DNA from: Eustoma russellianum
Lineage: Eukaryota; Streptophyta; Magnoliopsida; Gentianales; Gentianaceae
Length of the DNA: 64,000 nt
Assembly: GCA_036186865.1 (NCBI GenBank)
Contig: AP025067.1
Location: forward strand, 22,615,262 to 22,679,261
Direction of reading: 5' to 3'
Shown: piece by piece, positions 45,353-58,590 of the stretch
Numbering within the stretch: the stretch's first letter is position 1
Layout of the letters: every line of letters starts with the position of its first letter
Made by a program: the position numbers and the translations under genes
The notes under the pieces: model-generated
Database searches by the model: none
The model's input: the letters and a program-made list of their open reading frames with translations, nothing else
What the model was told of the DNA's origin: nothing

Positions 45353-48073
45353 TGTTAGACCGTGCACCTGCAATAAACACCACTAGAGGGGGTGAATAGT
45401 GGATAGCAGAAATTACACTACAACCCTTTGTTAAAATCCCCTTTGAAAACAGAATCTAAGACCACCTCAGATTCAGAACTTGTTTTTGAAAAATTCACAA
45501 ATAATTGTACACAACTCCAAAAACTATGAAAATTGCAGAATTGAACTTCAATGATTTAACAAGACTCTGTACAAAAATCAGACAAAAATAAGATCGTTTG
45601 ACCCTTCAAACAAATAAAAAGATTCAGATGGTCAATCTGGACAGAATTGGACAGCATGTTGCTGATTTTGCAAAAACGTATTTCTCTTTGAATACTCAAC
45701 CAAAAAGGTTGATCTTTATATCAAAACACTCCTTAGGATGTGTAGATGAAGTTTCCAGCCTGGCCTTAAACAATTCTTGCAAAATACAGAATTTAAGTTT
45801 TCTCAAAACTGGTCAGATTGCAGCCCGATTGGAGCAGTTATCTTGCAAAGACTGAAAGTCTAACTTTTCCTTGCTCAAATGAAGTGATTCTTGTTGTAAA
45901 TGAAAGCTAACAGTCTTAAGTATAACTCCACTAAAAATCACGAATTTTGAAAATGTTTAGCTATTTTTTCAAATTATGAGAAGTTGTGTGAAAATGCAGT
46001 CAAAACGGGCAGAAAACAGAAATAAAGAAACAAGAGAAGAACACCGACGATTTATCCTGGTTTGGTCAATGTGACCTACTCCAGTCTCAAGAAACACCTT
46101 TTCTTGGATTTCACTATCAAATTAACACCTTACAACAAGATCCAAGCTTGATCCTTGGGTTATACACCAACCCTACTCAAGACTTGGTTAATCACCTTCT
46201 AAGCAACACTTAGTTGCAACTCCTCTAACACCTATTGATGTAGCCTTATAAAGATGGCTAATCAATCTTGCAAATGAAGCTTAAGAGGCTGGTAGCTCAC
46301 CACAATACAACAAGAACACCTTTGCTACAATGAATAAAACAATAACAACAAGAAGATGAAGATGAAAGCTAGACAATTCAACAAATGCTTGTAAACTTGA
46401 AGTGTGTTTCATCTTCTTCACCATTGCCTCTATTTATAGTGTGATTTGAGCCTTGAAGATAAGAATGCACATGTGTCACCATCTTCATCATCAATTGCAA
46501 ATGTCTTCTCATCCTTGGTTGTCCTTGTACACTTGGCAAAATAAAACACAATGATTGGTCCACTTTGGCAACTCCATGTGGCCGAAAAATTTCAACTAAA
46601 AATGACTTGGAATTATCTTTGAGAATGTGAAGATAAAAGCAAGGGATAATACTCCACTATCCCCTTAACTTCTTGGCACAAGAATAGGCACGTGGGCTTG
46701 AAGAATTCAAACAAAATTCAGCTTCAACATTCCATCAAGTAGCCGTTGGTCATCTTGCATATTCTCAAAAATGAACTTTGATTTTCCTTATTAAAAATAA
46801 GAAAGGATAATACCACCAAATTATCGTCAACTCCAAGCACCATAATAGGGCATGTGAAGACTCCATTTTGACCAACAAATCTGCTGAATTTAGCTTGTAG
46901 CCGTTGGCTACAAATTTGAAAAACTCCAAGTTGGCAATTTTGCCAACTAGCTCCTTTTTTGTTGGTCCACTTGTCTCCAAATTATAAAATGAATAATGTA
47001 TCACCTCCAACTGTAAACTCACATTTTTCAACATATATATAAGTGTGGCAACTCAGATTTTTGAAGAAGAAATAGATAGATAAACAATTGACAAGATTAT
47101 GTCAACGTGTAACGCCAAAATTCCCAATATTTCTTCTTATATGTCAAGAACACTTCCACACCTTTGACACCTTTAATATCTCTGAATAATGATGATAAAT
47201 ATCCTCTTATAACATATATAAGAGGGTCTTCAAGAAAAAATAGAATGTGACATCTCAAATCGTCACATATCCAGCTATAATCAATAATATCATCGATTGA
47301 GAGAATAAGACATAAGATCACCATATTATCTTCAAAATAACAATAACACAGCTCCAGAATGAAGATAATAATATGCTCAAGAGATTCCTTGAGTGAAAAT
47401 AGCATAAATACCCTTGGGGTAAAATGACCAAAATACCCCTGGTGTGATAAAACTTCAGAAATTCTCCCGGTGGTCAGAAATAATCACAATTACACCTTTG
47501 TCATGATAACCAAGATAATAATACACCCTTGAAATATTTTTCACCATATGATGTTCCTACAAAACTCAAAATACCAATTTTGTCCTTTTTGGTAAGTTGT
47601 AGAAACTTCCAAGACACGTTAGTCACAAGACAATAATAATCACCAAAAACACATAATAATCACATAATGAGCATGTGTAAATCATGTACAAATAAAAACA
47701 ACCATTTTAACACATTTTAGAAAATTATTTCTAAAAACCCTAGACGTCGATCGATCGAAGTGCCTCAGCTTCAGAGATCGATGTCTCACAGAACCACATC
47801 GATCGATCGACGTGAGGGGATGACGTATGTCGATCGATCCACGTGAGAGATCGACGTCTTACTGTGAGTTTGGTTCTTCTCAGTTCAACATGGATCGATC
47901 CACATAAGGGGCTGACGTAGGTCGATCGATCCATGTGTCTTTGAATGAGAGATCCATGTCATTTTTCTTCACTTTTTCAACCTTTAACCCCTTATATCAC
48001 CATATGTGACATTTTTAAGTATTCACCACTTAAAATCATGACTTTAAAAATTATCCAAACATATTTCTCAACA
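45353..48073 (-). repeat. S array LTR L4 (shared by units C and D)
   Basis: 2,721 bp, exactly 7,753 bp before L5. Near-identical to L3 and L5. Confidence 0.95.
47743..47960 (-). promoter_or_regulatory. CGATCGAT/ACGT motif cluster in L4
   Basis: Identical by eye to the L3 and L5 clusters. Confidence 0.55.
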
Positions 48074-48363
48074 TTCTCCCCTTTTTGGATGATTTTCAAA
48101 ATAACCTAACATGATTTTAATGTCACAACTTATAACCAAAAGTTTAACCAAATGTTTTCAAACTTTTAAATAGTATGTTGCTCCCCCTCAACTCATACTC
48201 TCCCCCTTAACCTATGCTCCAAAACTTATACCATTAAACTTAGCATATGATTCATCATGACTTACCAACTAAAATCATGTTCTTATTCTATCTCCCCCTT
48301 TATTTTGCAAATCATGCAAAAGATAAAACTATGAAATGGTATCGTAAGTCATCATTCCTAATT
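48074..48363 (-). other. Unit D polypurine-rich 3' region
   Basis: As in unit C with one A fewer near 48222; no open frame. Confidence 0.75.
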
Positions 48364-48367
48364 TGCC

Positions 48368-49168
48368 TCATAGGTTTTCAAAAGTGGCTTGATTAAGGGG
48401 TTCGGTAAAGATGTCAACGATTTGGTGATCGGTTCTTATATGGTTTATCACTATATCCTCATTTTGAACATGATCGCGAAGAAAGTGGTATCGCACCTCA
48501 ATGTGTTTGGCCTTAGAATGAAGCACCAGATTCCGTGAAAGATTGATTGCACTTGTGCTATCGCAGAAAATTGGAATCTTTTTCATTTTAATGCCAAAAT
48601 CACTAGGTTGCTGTTTAAGCCGACGTATTTGGGTAGTACATAAACTCAAAGCAATATACTCGGCTTCAGTGGTAGAAAGAGCTACACTAGCTTGCTTTCT
48701 TAAGCTTATAAACATGGTTAGGATTATTTGGATCTTCGAATCCAGAGGGTTGTTTGACAAACGCCTCTTCTTGGATGTATCCGTTCAAGAACGCACTCTT
48801 GACATCCATTTGGAAGAGCTTAATATTGCTTAGACTTGCAATCGCAAGTAACAATCTAATTGCTTCTAGTCGTGCAACGGGTGCAAAGGTTTCTTCATAA
48901 TCTATTCCTTCTTGTTGATTATAACCTTGTGCGACTAGTCTAGCCTTATTCCTTGTAATATTTCCTTGTTCATCCATTTTATTACTAAAGACCCATTTAG
49001 TTCATATGATAGACTTGTATTCAGGTTTAGGTACTAAGTCCCACACGTTGTTCCTTGTGAATTGATTTAATTCCTCATGCATAGTATCTATCCATGACAT
49101 GTCACCTAAGGCTTCCTTTACGTTCTTAGGTTCTAATTGTGAGAATAAGCTATGTCCTTCAAGTTGAC
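48368..49168 (-). pseudogene. Unit D pol: core-deleted RT and RNase H remnant
   Basis: Copy of the unit C region with the deletion junction at 48698/48699 and the shared TGA at 49002-49004. Protein fragments are identical to those of units C and E. Confidence 0.92.
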
Positions 49169-50866
49169 TTATATTTCTACGTGTTCTAACCCAACACTTG
49201 GATCCCCAATGATTAGTTCTCTAGGGTGCCACCAATTCCTAGATTGACTAGGTTCACCCTCATCTTGTTCAAATGTTTCACTAGTATGAACATTGTCATA
49301 TGTAATAGGATCATTAGTTACATTATCTTCCAATTGCAAAGTTTCTTCATTTATTTCATCTAAGGGTTCATGCATGTCTTGTTCAGGGGGAGTTGGTTCT
49401 AGATGATCAAGTACAGGCTCAAGTAATATATCATCATCAAACATATTTTCAACATTTGTTTCTTGTTTATGTTGATGCTTATCACTAACTTCAAAGCATG
49501 CATTTTCATTGAATTTCACATGTATGGATTCAATTATCTTTCTAGATGCAGGATTATAACACTTATATGCTCTTGAGTTAGTAGAATAACCAACAAATAT
49601 GTATTCAATAGACTTTTGTTCAAACTTATCTAGATTATCCTTAGTGTTTAGCACAAAACATTTACATCCAAATACTTTAAGATAATCTATTTTAGGTTGT
49701 CTATTGTTTAGCAATTCATAAGGCGTTTTATTTAATTTCTTTCTAATAGTAAGCCTATTTATAATATAGCATGCACAACTAACAACTTCAGCCCATAAAT
49801 ATTTAGGTAATTTATTTTCACACAGCATTGTCCTAGCAACTTCTTGATTTGTTCTATTTTTACGTTCAACAACTCCATTGAGTTGTGGTGTTCTAGGTGG
49901 TGATAATTCATGTTTTATTCCATGTAGTTCACAAAATTTGAATACGTTTTTATTTTTAAATTCTCCACCTCTATCACTTCCAATTCTTTTAACATTTTCT
50001 TCATAAATGTTTTCAAGTTTCTTAATAAGGGTTTCGATTGCTAATGGAGCATCGTCTTTGTGTGTTAAGAACAATGTCTATGTGTAGCGTGAGTAATCAT
50101 CTACTATGACACACACATAGTAGTATCCACCTAGACTTCGTGTCCTACTTGGACCAAATAAGTCTAAGTGAAACAATTCTAGTACATGAGTAGTACTCAC
50201 TTCATGTTTCGGTTTTAAAGTTTCTTTAATGTGTTTTCCCTTAATACATGTTTCACACATTTGAAAATTATCTAAGTCTAACTTAGGCATTCCTCTAATT
50301 AAATTCTTCTTAGACAATTTCTTAATAGTTGAAATTCCTATATGTCCTAATCTTCTATGCCATAAATTTACATCTAAGTCATGTGATATTAGACACTTAA
50401 CCTTAGCATTTAACATGTTATCTAAGGTAAGAGTATAAATATTTCCATCTCTATTTCCTTTTAAAACCGTTTCTCCTTTTTTATTTATTATATCACAAGA
50501 ATTGGGAAGAAAAGAGACATTGTAACCACAGTCTATAAGTTGTGAAATACTAAGTACATTATAAGAGAGATTGCCTACTAACAACACATTTCGTATTTGA
50601 AATGTGTTAGGATCTCCAATTGTTCTTTTTCCAACAACTTGTCCTTTGTTGTTGTCACCGAATGTCACCTTTCCACCATTTTTGATATGTTCCAATTCGA
50701 TGAATAGTTTGGGGTTCCCCGTCATATGCCTCGAACATCCACTATCTAGAAACCATTTGGTTTTCAGATTCTGACTTTGCCTCCTTCTTGCATTCTTTGC
50801 GCTTTTCCTACAATGGAGACAAAGTTTTAGGTACCCTTTATTTGGGTCCTTGAATGTTAGGGGCAT
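49169..50866 (-). pseudogene. Unit D pol: protease and integrase, one stop
   Basis: Same frames as unit C (50866-50078 and 50074-49169). The Trp-to-stop change is at 50078-50080. Active-site motifs LDSG, SDRGGEF and VVERKNRT are kept. Confidence 0.9.
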
Positions 50867-52982
50867 TATTCTTGTTTAGATAACCCTTAGGTATCCAAAC
50901 TTGAACATACCTTTTAAGCACATTTTTAGCATGGTTAAAATAAGAAGGATAAGCATAAAGATGATTATTCCACATAAGTGAAGATGCATTGTTATACATG
51001 TTGTGCCATGGTTGATAATCATTATAGGATGGCCGAGATTTATGATGTGTATAAGGCATGTGAATTTGTTTCTTATATGGCGCTATATAAGTGTGTTTAT
51101 AGGCATTTCTATAAGACTTATAAGAGTGTTGCCTATACTTAGGTTCATAATAAGTTGTATGCATTTTATTCGGTCTAGTTGCATTTTTATACATGTAGGC
51201 ATAATTTCTAGGTTGTCTAGATGCAAAGTTTGGCCTAGATGTATGTTTATGCGTGTGTGCTTTTATGAGTGTATGTTGCATTTTTGCCTTGATATTAGTA
51301 GAAGAAGGTGTAGAAGAAGATGTAGCAGGCAAAGTTGATTTTATTGCATTATATGGCAATTTTGTACTAGATGAAACAAACTTAGTCTTTTTATTCACTT
51401 TTTCATTTTTTTCTTTATAGCCTAAGCCGGTTTTATCATTACCATACTTTTTTGATGAGATGAGTGTGTCTAACATGTTTGTACCGGATTTAAATTGCTC
51501 TAACATTTTTTCTAAGTTAAGTTTAGACGACTTAAGTTGTATTATTTCATGTTCACAACTTTCTAACTTAGACTTTAACATATTATTTTTCATTTGTAAC
51601 TTTTGTTCATCTTTTCTATATGATTCAATTTTATTCTCTAAAGAATCAAGAGTATTAGTAGACTCTTGTTTAAGAGGTTCTAGCTGATCGGAAAATTCCA
51701 AGTTGAACGTCCTCAACTTGTCATTTTCTTCAACTAGTTTCTTCTTTTCTTTCGAGAGCCTCTTACAATGAGCATGCATTCTTAAGAATTCTTCATACAT
51801 TTCATCAAATGTCATGTCACTATCAGAATCACTATCAGAAGAAGAACATACATCGTTGGATACGAAGCAGACTTGAGCTTTCTCAGTTTCGGATTCTGAG
51901 TCGGATGAGTCGCTCCATGTGCTCACCTTCATTGCTCGTTTCCCTTTCTTTGCCTTAGACTCATTTGTCTTTGTCGTTCGTGCCTCCTTGTCCTTGGCTT
52001 GTTTATTATTGTTGTTATTATTATTTTTCTTTGTGGGACAATCGTATGAAATATGTCCTTTTTGACGGCATTCATAACACTTTAATTCTTTGTTATACCA
52101 TTTATTTGTGTTATTTTTCCTAGGTTGAGAAGAAGAAGAAGAAGAATTACATTGTCTATTCCTATTTGGACGTTTGAAAAACTTTCTAAGTTTTCTGGCT
52201 ATCAATATCAAGTCATCGTCTAATTCAGTATCACTATTACTATCATCGTTACTAGCATGTGTTTCGGTTGTTTTGAAAGCTATTGACTTACCGGATAACT
52301 TAGACGATTCAGACTTTCGCTGGTTTAATTTAACCTCGTAGACTTTAAGAGACCCGATCAATTCATCCATCTTGGTGATTGACTTTGTCTCCTCGATTGC
52401 AGTCACCTTTGGATCCCATTCAGCAGGAAGGCTTCGTAGCACCTTTTGAACCTTTTCACTGTTCGAAATTGACTTCCCTAAAGCTTCAAGGGCATTGAAA
52501 ATATTAGTAATCCTCAAATCCATAGATGTTATGGATTCGTTCGGCAACATTTTGAAAGTCTCTAATTCAGTCATAAGCATGTTTATTTTTGACTCTTTAG
52601 CGCCACTAGTACCTTCATGCTTTAATACAAGTAATTTCCACATGTCGTGTGCGCTTGTGCAATTTGACACATATCCTGCTTCAGAAGTTGTAAGTCCATT
52701 CAAAAGTAATTGCATAGCTTTAGCATTCATGGACATTTTCTTTTTATCATCCGATGACCATTCACTTTTATATTTTTCAACCTCTTGAGTGACTCCACAA
52801 ACTTGTACAACTTTCATTGGAATGTACGGCTCATCTTCAACTATAGACCATAAATCGATGTCTATAGCCATTAAGAATAGCCTCATTCTTAGTTTCCAAT
52901 GAACAAAATTATTGCCATCAAAAAGAGGAGGGCGTTGTGTAGACATACCTTCTAACTCACCTTTGTGAGAAACAATAGCCAT
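50838..52982 (-). CDS. Unit D gag, intact frame (714 aa)
   Basis: The protein is identical to units B and C, and the 29-base overlap with the pol frame is present. Confidence 0.9.
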   Translation of the reverse strand: MAIVSHKGELEGMSTQRPPLFDGNNFVHWKLRMRLFLMAIDIDLWSIVEDEPYIPMKVVQVCGVTQEVEKYKSEWSSDDKKKMSMNAKAMQLLLNGLTTSEAGYVSNCTSAHDMWKLLVLKHEGTSGAKESKINMLMTELETFKMLPNESITSMDLRITNIFNALEALGKSISNSEKVQKVLRSLPAEWDPKVTAIEETKSITKMDELIGSLKVYEVKLNQRKSESSKLSGKSIAFKTTETHASNDDSNSDTELDDDLILIARKLRKFFKRPNRNRQCNSSSSSSQPRKNNTNKWYNKELKCYECRQKGHISYDCPTKKNNNNNNNKQAKDKEARTTKTNESKAKKGKRAMKVSTWSDSSDSESETEKAQVCFVSNDVCSSSDSDSDSDMTFDEMYEEFLRMHAHCKRLSKEKKKLVEENDKLRTFNLEFSDQLEPLKQESTNTLDSLENKIESYRKDEQKLQMKNNMLKSKLESCEHEIIQLKSSKLNLEKMLEQFKSGTNMLDTLISSKKYGNDKTGLGYKEKNEKVNKKTKFVSSSTKLPYNAIKSTLPATSSSTPSSTNIKAKMQHTLIKAHTHKHTSRPNFASRQPRNYAYMYKNATRPNKMHTTYYEPKYRQHSYKSYRNAYKHTYIAPYKKQIHMPYTHHKSRPSYNDYQPWHNMYNNASSLMWNNHLYAYPSYFNHAKNVLKRYVQVWIPKGYLNKNNAPNIQGPK

Positions 52983-53090
52983 TATATATACCTTGGATTT
53001 GAGACAAGCAGTATATAATGAATTGTTGTTTCTTGGCCTTGTATTGTTCGTACGGTGTTGAATCTTGCTTCTTTTGAGTGGTGTTGGTCT

Positions 53091-53103
53091 GGCTCTGATA
53101 CCA
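53091..53103 (-). other. Primer-binding site of unit D
   Basis: TGGTATCAGAGCC on the minus strand, 2 bp from L5. Confidence 0.93.
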
Positions 53104-53105
53104 AA

Positions 53106-55826
53106 TGTTAGACCGTGCACCTGCAATAAACACCACTAGAGGGGGTGAATAGTGGATAGCAGAAATTACACTACAACCCTTTGTTAAAATCCCCTTTGAA
53201 AACAGAATCTAAGACCACCTCAGATTCAGAACTTGTTTTTGAAAAATTCACAAATAATTGTACACAACTCCAAAAACTATGAAAATTGCAGAATTGAACT
53301 TCAATGATTTAACAAGACTCTGTACAAAAATCAGACAAAAATAAGATCGTTTGACCCTTCAAACAAATAAAAAGATTCAGATGGTCAATCTGGACAGAAT
53401 TGGACAGCATGTTGCTGATTTTGCAAAAACGTATTTCTCTTTGAATACTCAACCAAAAAGGTTGATCTTTATATCAAAACACTCCTTAGGATGTGTAGAT
53501 GAAGTTTCCAGCCTGGCCTTAAACAATTCTTGCAAAATACAGAATTTAAGTTTTCTCAAAACTGGTCAGATTGCAGCCCGATTGGAGCAGTTATCTTGCA
53601 AAGACTGAAAGTCTAACTTTTCCTTGCTCAAATGAAGTGATTCTTGTTGTAAATGAAAGCTAACAGTCTTAAGTATAACTCCACTAAAAATCACGAATTT
53701 TGAAAATGTTTAGCTATTTTTTCAAATTATGAGAAGTTGTGTGAAAATGCAGTCAAAACGGGCAGAAAACAGAAATAAAGAAACAAGAGAAGAACACCGA
53801 CGATTTATCCTGGTTTGGTCAATGTGACCTACTCCAGTCTCAAGAAACACCTTTTCTTGGATTTCACTATCAAATTAACACCTTACAACAAGATCCAAGC
53901 TTGATCCTTGGGTTATACACCAACCCTACTCAAGACTTGGTTAATCACCTTCTAAGCAACACTTAGTTGCAACTCCTCTAACACCTATTGATGTAGCCTT
54001 ATAAAGATGGCTAATCAATCTTGCAAATGAAGCTTAAGAGGCTGGTAGCTCACCACAATACAACAAGAACACCTTTGCTACAATGAATAAAACAATAACA
54101 ACAAGAAGATGAAGATGAAAGCTAGACAATTCAACAAATGCTTGTAAACTTGAAGTGTGTTTCATCTTCTTCACCATTGCCTCTATTTATAGTGTGATTT
54201 GAGCCTTGAAGATAAGAATGCACATGTGTCACCATCTTCATCATCAATTGCAAATGTCTTCTCATCCTTGGTTGTCCTTGTACACTTGGCAAAATAAAAC
54301 ACAATGATTGGTCCACTTTGGCAACTCCATGTGGCCGAAAAATTTCAACTAAAAATGACTTGGAATTATCTTTGAGAATGTGAAGATAAAAGCAAGGGAT
54401 AATACTCCACTATCCCCTTAACTTCTTGGCACAAGAATAGGCACGTGGGCTTGAAGAATTCAAACAAAATTCAGCTTCAACATTCCATCAAGTAGCCGTT
54501 GGTCATCTTGCATATTCTCAAAAATGAACTTTGATTTTCCTTATTAAAAATAAGAAAGGATAATACCACCAAATTATCGTCAACTCCAAGCACCTTAATA
54601 GGGCATGTGAAGACTCCATTTTGACCAACAAATCTGCTGAATTTAGCTTGTAGCCGTTGGCTACAAATTTGAAAAACTCCAAGTTGGCAATTTTGCCAAC
54701 TAGCTCCTTTTTTGTTGGTCCACTTGTCTCCAAATTATAAAATGAATAATGTATCACCTCCAACTGTAAACTCACATTTTTCAACATATATATAAGTGTG
54801 GCAACTCAGATTTTTGAAGAAGAAATAGATAGATAAACAATTGACAAGATTATGTCAACGTGTAACGCCAAAATTCCCAATATTTCTTCTTATATGTCAA
54901 GAACACTTCCACACCTTTGACACCTTTAATATCTCTGAATAATGATGATAAATATCCTCTTATAACATATATAAGAGGGTCTTCAAGAAAAAATAGAATG
55001 TGACATCTCAAATCGTCACATATCCAGCTATAATCAATAATATCATCGATTGAGAGAATAAGACATAAGATCACCATATTATCTTCAAAATAACAATAAC
55101 ACAGCTCCAGAATGAAGATAATAATATGCTCAAGAGATTCCTTGAGTGAAAATAGCATAAATACCCTTGGGGTAAAATGACCAAAATACCCCTGGTGTGA
55201 TAAAACTTCAGAAATTCTCCCGGTGGTCAGAAATAATCACAATTACACCTTTGTCATGATAACCAAGATAATAATACACCCTTGAAATATTTTTCACCAT
55301 ATGATGTTCCTACAAAACTCAAAATACCAATTTTGTCCTTTTTGGTAAGTTGTAGAAACTTCCAAGACACGTTAGTCACAAGACAATAATAATCACCAAA
55401 AACACATAATAATCACATAATGAGCATGTGTAAATCATGTACAAATAAAAACAACCATTTTAACACATTTTAGAAAATTATTTCTAAAAACCCTAGACGT
55501 CGATCGATCGAAGTGCCTCAGCTTCAGAGATCGATGTCTCACAGAACCACATCGATCGATCGACGTGAGGGGATGACGTATGTCGATCGATCCACGTGAG
55601 AGATCGACGTCTTACTGTGAGTTTGGTTCTTCTCAGTTCAACATGGATCGATCCACATAAGGGGCTGACGTAGGTCGATCGATCCATGTGTCTTTGAATG
55701 AGAGATCCATGTCATTTTTCTTCACTTTTTCAACCTTTAACCCCTTATATCACCATATGTGACATTTTTAAGTATTCACCACTTAAAATCATGACTTTAA
55801 AAATTATCCAAACATATTTCTCAACA
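53106..55826 (-). repeat. S array LTR L5 (shared by units D and E)
   Basis: 2,721 bp. It has L4's A count near 54546 but L3's CACCTTAA near 54594, so the three inner LTRs do not form a simple stepwise series. Confidence 0.95.
55496..55713 (-). promoter_or_regulatory. CGATCGAT/ACGT motif cluster in L5
   Basis: Identical by eye to the L3 and L4 clusters. Confidence 0.55.
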
Positions 55827-56116
55827 TTCTCCCCTTTTTGGATGATTTTCAAAATAACCTAACATGATTTTAATGTCACAACTTATAACCAAAAGTTTAA
55901 CCAAATGTTTTCAAACTTTTAAATAGTATGTTGCTCCCCCTCAACTCATACTCTCCCCCTTAACCTATGCTCCAAAACTTATACCATTAAACTTAGCATA
56001 TGATTCATCATGACTTACCAACTAAAATCATGTTCTTATTCTATCTCCCCCTTTATTTTGCAAATCATGCAAAAGATAAAACTATGAAATGGTATCGTAA
56101 GTCATCATTCCTAATT
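55827..56116 (-). other. Unit E polypurine-rich 3' region
   Basis: As in unit D; no open frame. Confidence 0.75.
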
Positions 56117-56120
56117 TGCC

Positions 56121-56921
56121 TCATAGGTTTTCAAAAGTGGCTTGATTAAGGGGTTCGGTAAAGATGTCAACGATTTGGTGATCGGTTCTTATATGGTTTA
56201 TCACTATATCCTCATTTTGAACATGATCGCGAAGAAAGTGGTATCGCACCTCAATGTGTTTGGCCTTAGAATGAAGCACCAGATTCCGTGAAAGATTGAT
56301 TGCACTTGTGCTATCGCAGAAAATTGGAATCTTTTTCATTTTAATGCCAAAATCACTAGGTTGCTGTTTAAGCCGACGTATTTGGGTAGTACATAAACTC
56401 AAAGCAATATACTCGGCTTCAGTGGTAGAAAGAGCTACACTAGCTTGCTTTCTTAAGCTTATAAACATGGTTAGGATTATTTGGATCTTCGAATCCAGAG
56501 GGTTGTTTGACAAACGCCTCTTCTTGGATGTATCCGTTCAAGAACGCACTCTTGACATCCATTTGGAAGAGCTTAATATTGCTTAGACTTGCAATCGCAA
56601 GTAACAATCTAATTGCTTCTAGTCGTGCAACGGGTGCAAAGGTTTCTTCATAATCTATTCCTTCTTGTTGATTATAACCTTGTGCGACTAGTCTAGCCTT
56701 ATTCCTTGTAATATTTCCTTGTTCATCCATTTTATTACTAAAGACCCATTTAGTTCATATGATAGACTTGTATTCAGGTTTAGGTACTAAGTCCCACACG
56801 TTGTTCCTTGTGAATTGATTTAATTCCTCATGCATAGTATCTATCCATGACATGTCACCTAAGGCTTCCTTTACGTTCTTAGGTTCTAATTGTGAGAATA
56901 AGCTATGTCCTTCAAGTTGAC
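56121..56921 (-). pseudogene. Unit E pol: core-deleted RT and RNase H remnant
   Basis: Deletion junction at 56451/56452 and shared TGA at 56755-56757. Protein fragments are identical to units C and D, although the rest of unit E is clearly different. Confidence 0.92.
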
Positions 56922-58590
56922 TTATATTTCTACGTGTTCTAACCCAACACTTGGATCCCCAATGATTAGTTCTCTAGGGTGCCACCAATTCCTAGATTGA
57001 CTAGGTTCACCCTCATCTTGTTCAAATGTTTCACTAGTATGAACATTGTCATATGTAATAGGATCATTAGTTACATTATCTTCCAATTGCAAAGTTTCTT
57101 CATTTATTTCATCTAAGGGTTCATGCATGTCTTGTTCAGGGGGAGTTGGTTCTAGATGATCAAGTACAGGCTCAAGTAATATATCATCATCAAACATATT
57201 TTCAACAATTGTTTCTTGTTTATGTTGATGTTTATCACTAACTTCAAAGCATGCATTTTCATTGAATTTCACATGTATGGATTCAATTATCTTTCTAGAT
57301 GCAGTATTATAACACTTATATGCTCTTGAGTTAGTAGAATAACCAACAAATATGCATTCAATAGACTTTTGTTCAAACTTATCTAGATTATCCTTAGTGT
57401 TTAGCACAAAACATTTACATCCAAATACTTTAAGATAATCTATTTTAGGTTGTCTATTGTTTAGCAATTCATAAGGCGTTTTATTTAATTTCTTTCTAAT
57501 AGTAAGCCTATTTATAATATAGCATGCACAACTAACAGCTTCAGCCCATAAATATTTAGGTAATTTATTTTCACACAGCATTGTCCTAGCAACTTCTTGA
57601 ATTGTTCTATTTTTACGTTCAACAACTCCATTGAGTTGTGGTGTTCTAGGTGGTGATAATTCATGTTTTATTCCATGTAGTTCACAAAATTTGATTACGT
57701 TTTTATTTTTAAATTCTCCACCTCTATCACTTCTAATTCTTTTAACATTTTCTTCATAAATGTTTTCAAGTTTCTTAATAAGGGTTTCGATTGCTAATGG
57801 AGCATCGTCTTTGTGTGTTAAGAACAATGTCCATGTGTAGCGTGAGTAATCATCTACTATGACACACACATAGTAGTATCCACCTAGACTTCGTGTCCTA
57901 CTTGGACCAAATAAGTCTAAGTGAAACAATTCTAGTACATGACTAGTACTCACTTCATCTTTCGGTTTTAAAGTTTCTTTAATGTGTTTTCCCTTAATAC
58001 ATGTTTCACACATTTGAAAATTATCTAAGTCTAACTTAGGCATTCCTCTAATTAAATTCTTCTTAGACAATTTCTTAATAGTTGAAATTCCTATATGTCC
58101 TAATCTTCTATGCCATAAATTTACATCTAAGTCATGTGATATTAGACACTTAACCTTAGCATTTAACATGTTATCTAAGGTAAGAGTATAAATATTTCCA
58201 TCTCTATTTCCTTTTAAAACCGTTTCTCCTTTTTAATTTATTATATCACAAGAATTGGAAAGAAAAGAGACATTGTAACCACAGTCTATAAGTTGTGAAA
58301 TACTAAGTACATTATAAGAGAGATTGCCTACTAACAACACATTTCGTATTTGAAATGTGTTAGGATCTCCAATTGTTCCTTTTCCAACAACTTGTCCTTT
58401 GTTGTTGTCACCGAATGTCACCTTTCCACCATTTTTGATATGTTCCAATTCGATGAATAGTTTGGGGTTCCCCGTCATATGCCTCGAACATCCACTATCT
58501 AAAAACCATTTGGTTTTCAGATTCTGACTTTACCTCCTTCTTGCATTCTTTGCGCTTTTCCTACAATGGAGACAAATTTTTAGGTACCCT
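56922..58590 (-). pseudogene. Unit E pol: protease and long uninterrupted integrase frame
   Basis: Integrase is open over 58169-56922 (415 codons) with WHRRLGH, CETCIKGKH, DLFGPSRT, SRYTWTLF (the Trp that is a stop in B-D), RSDRGGEF, VVERKNRT and FGCKCFV. Protease (58478-58233 and just upstream, LDSGCSRHMTG) is separated from it by a TAA replacing Lys near 58233. This is the best integrase in the array. Confidence 0.9.

Larger units (their letters stand above)
41031..48783 (-). repeat. Triplicated block, copy 2 (unit C right part, L4, unit D left end)
   Basis: 7,753 bp. Only a handful of single-base differences from copies 1 and 3 were seen by eye, including CACCATAA within L4. Confidence 0.9.
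48784..56536 (-). repeat. Triplicated block, copy 3 (unit D right part, L5, unit E left end)
   Basis: 7,753 bp. The identity continues past 56536 to 57207 in unit E, where the first E-specific base (57208) appears. This sets the other edge of the crossover window. Confidence 0.9.
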
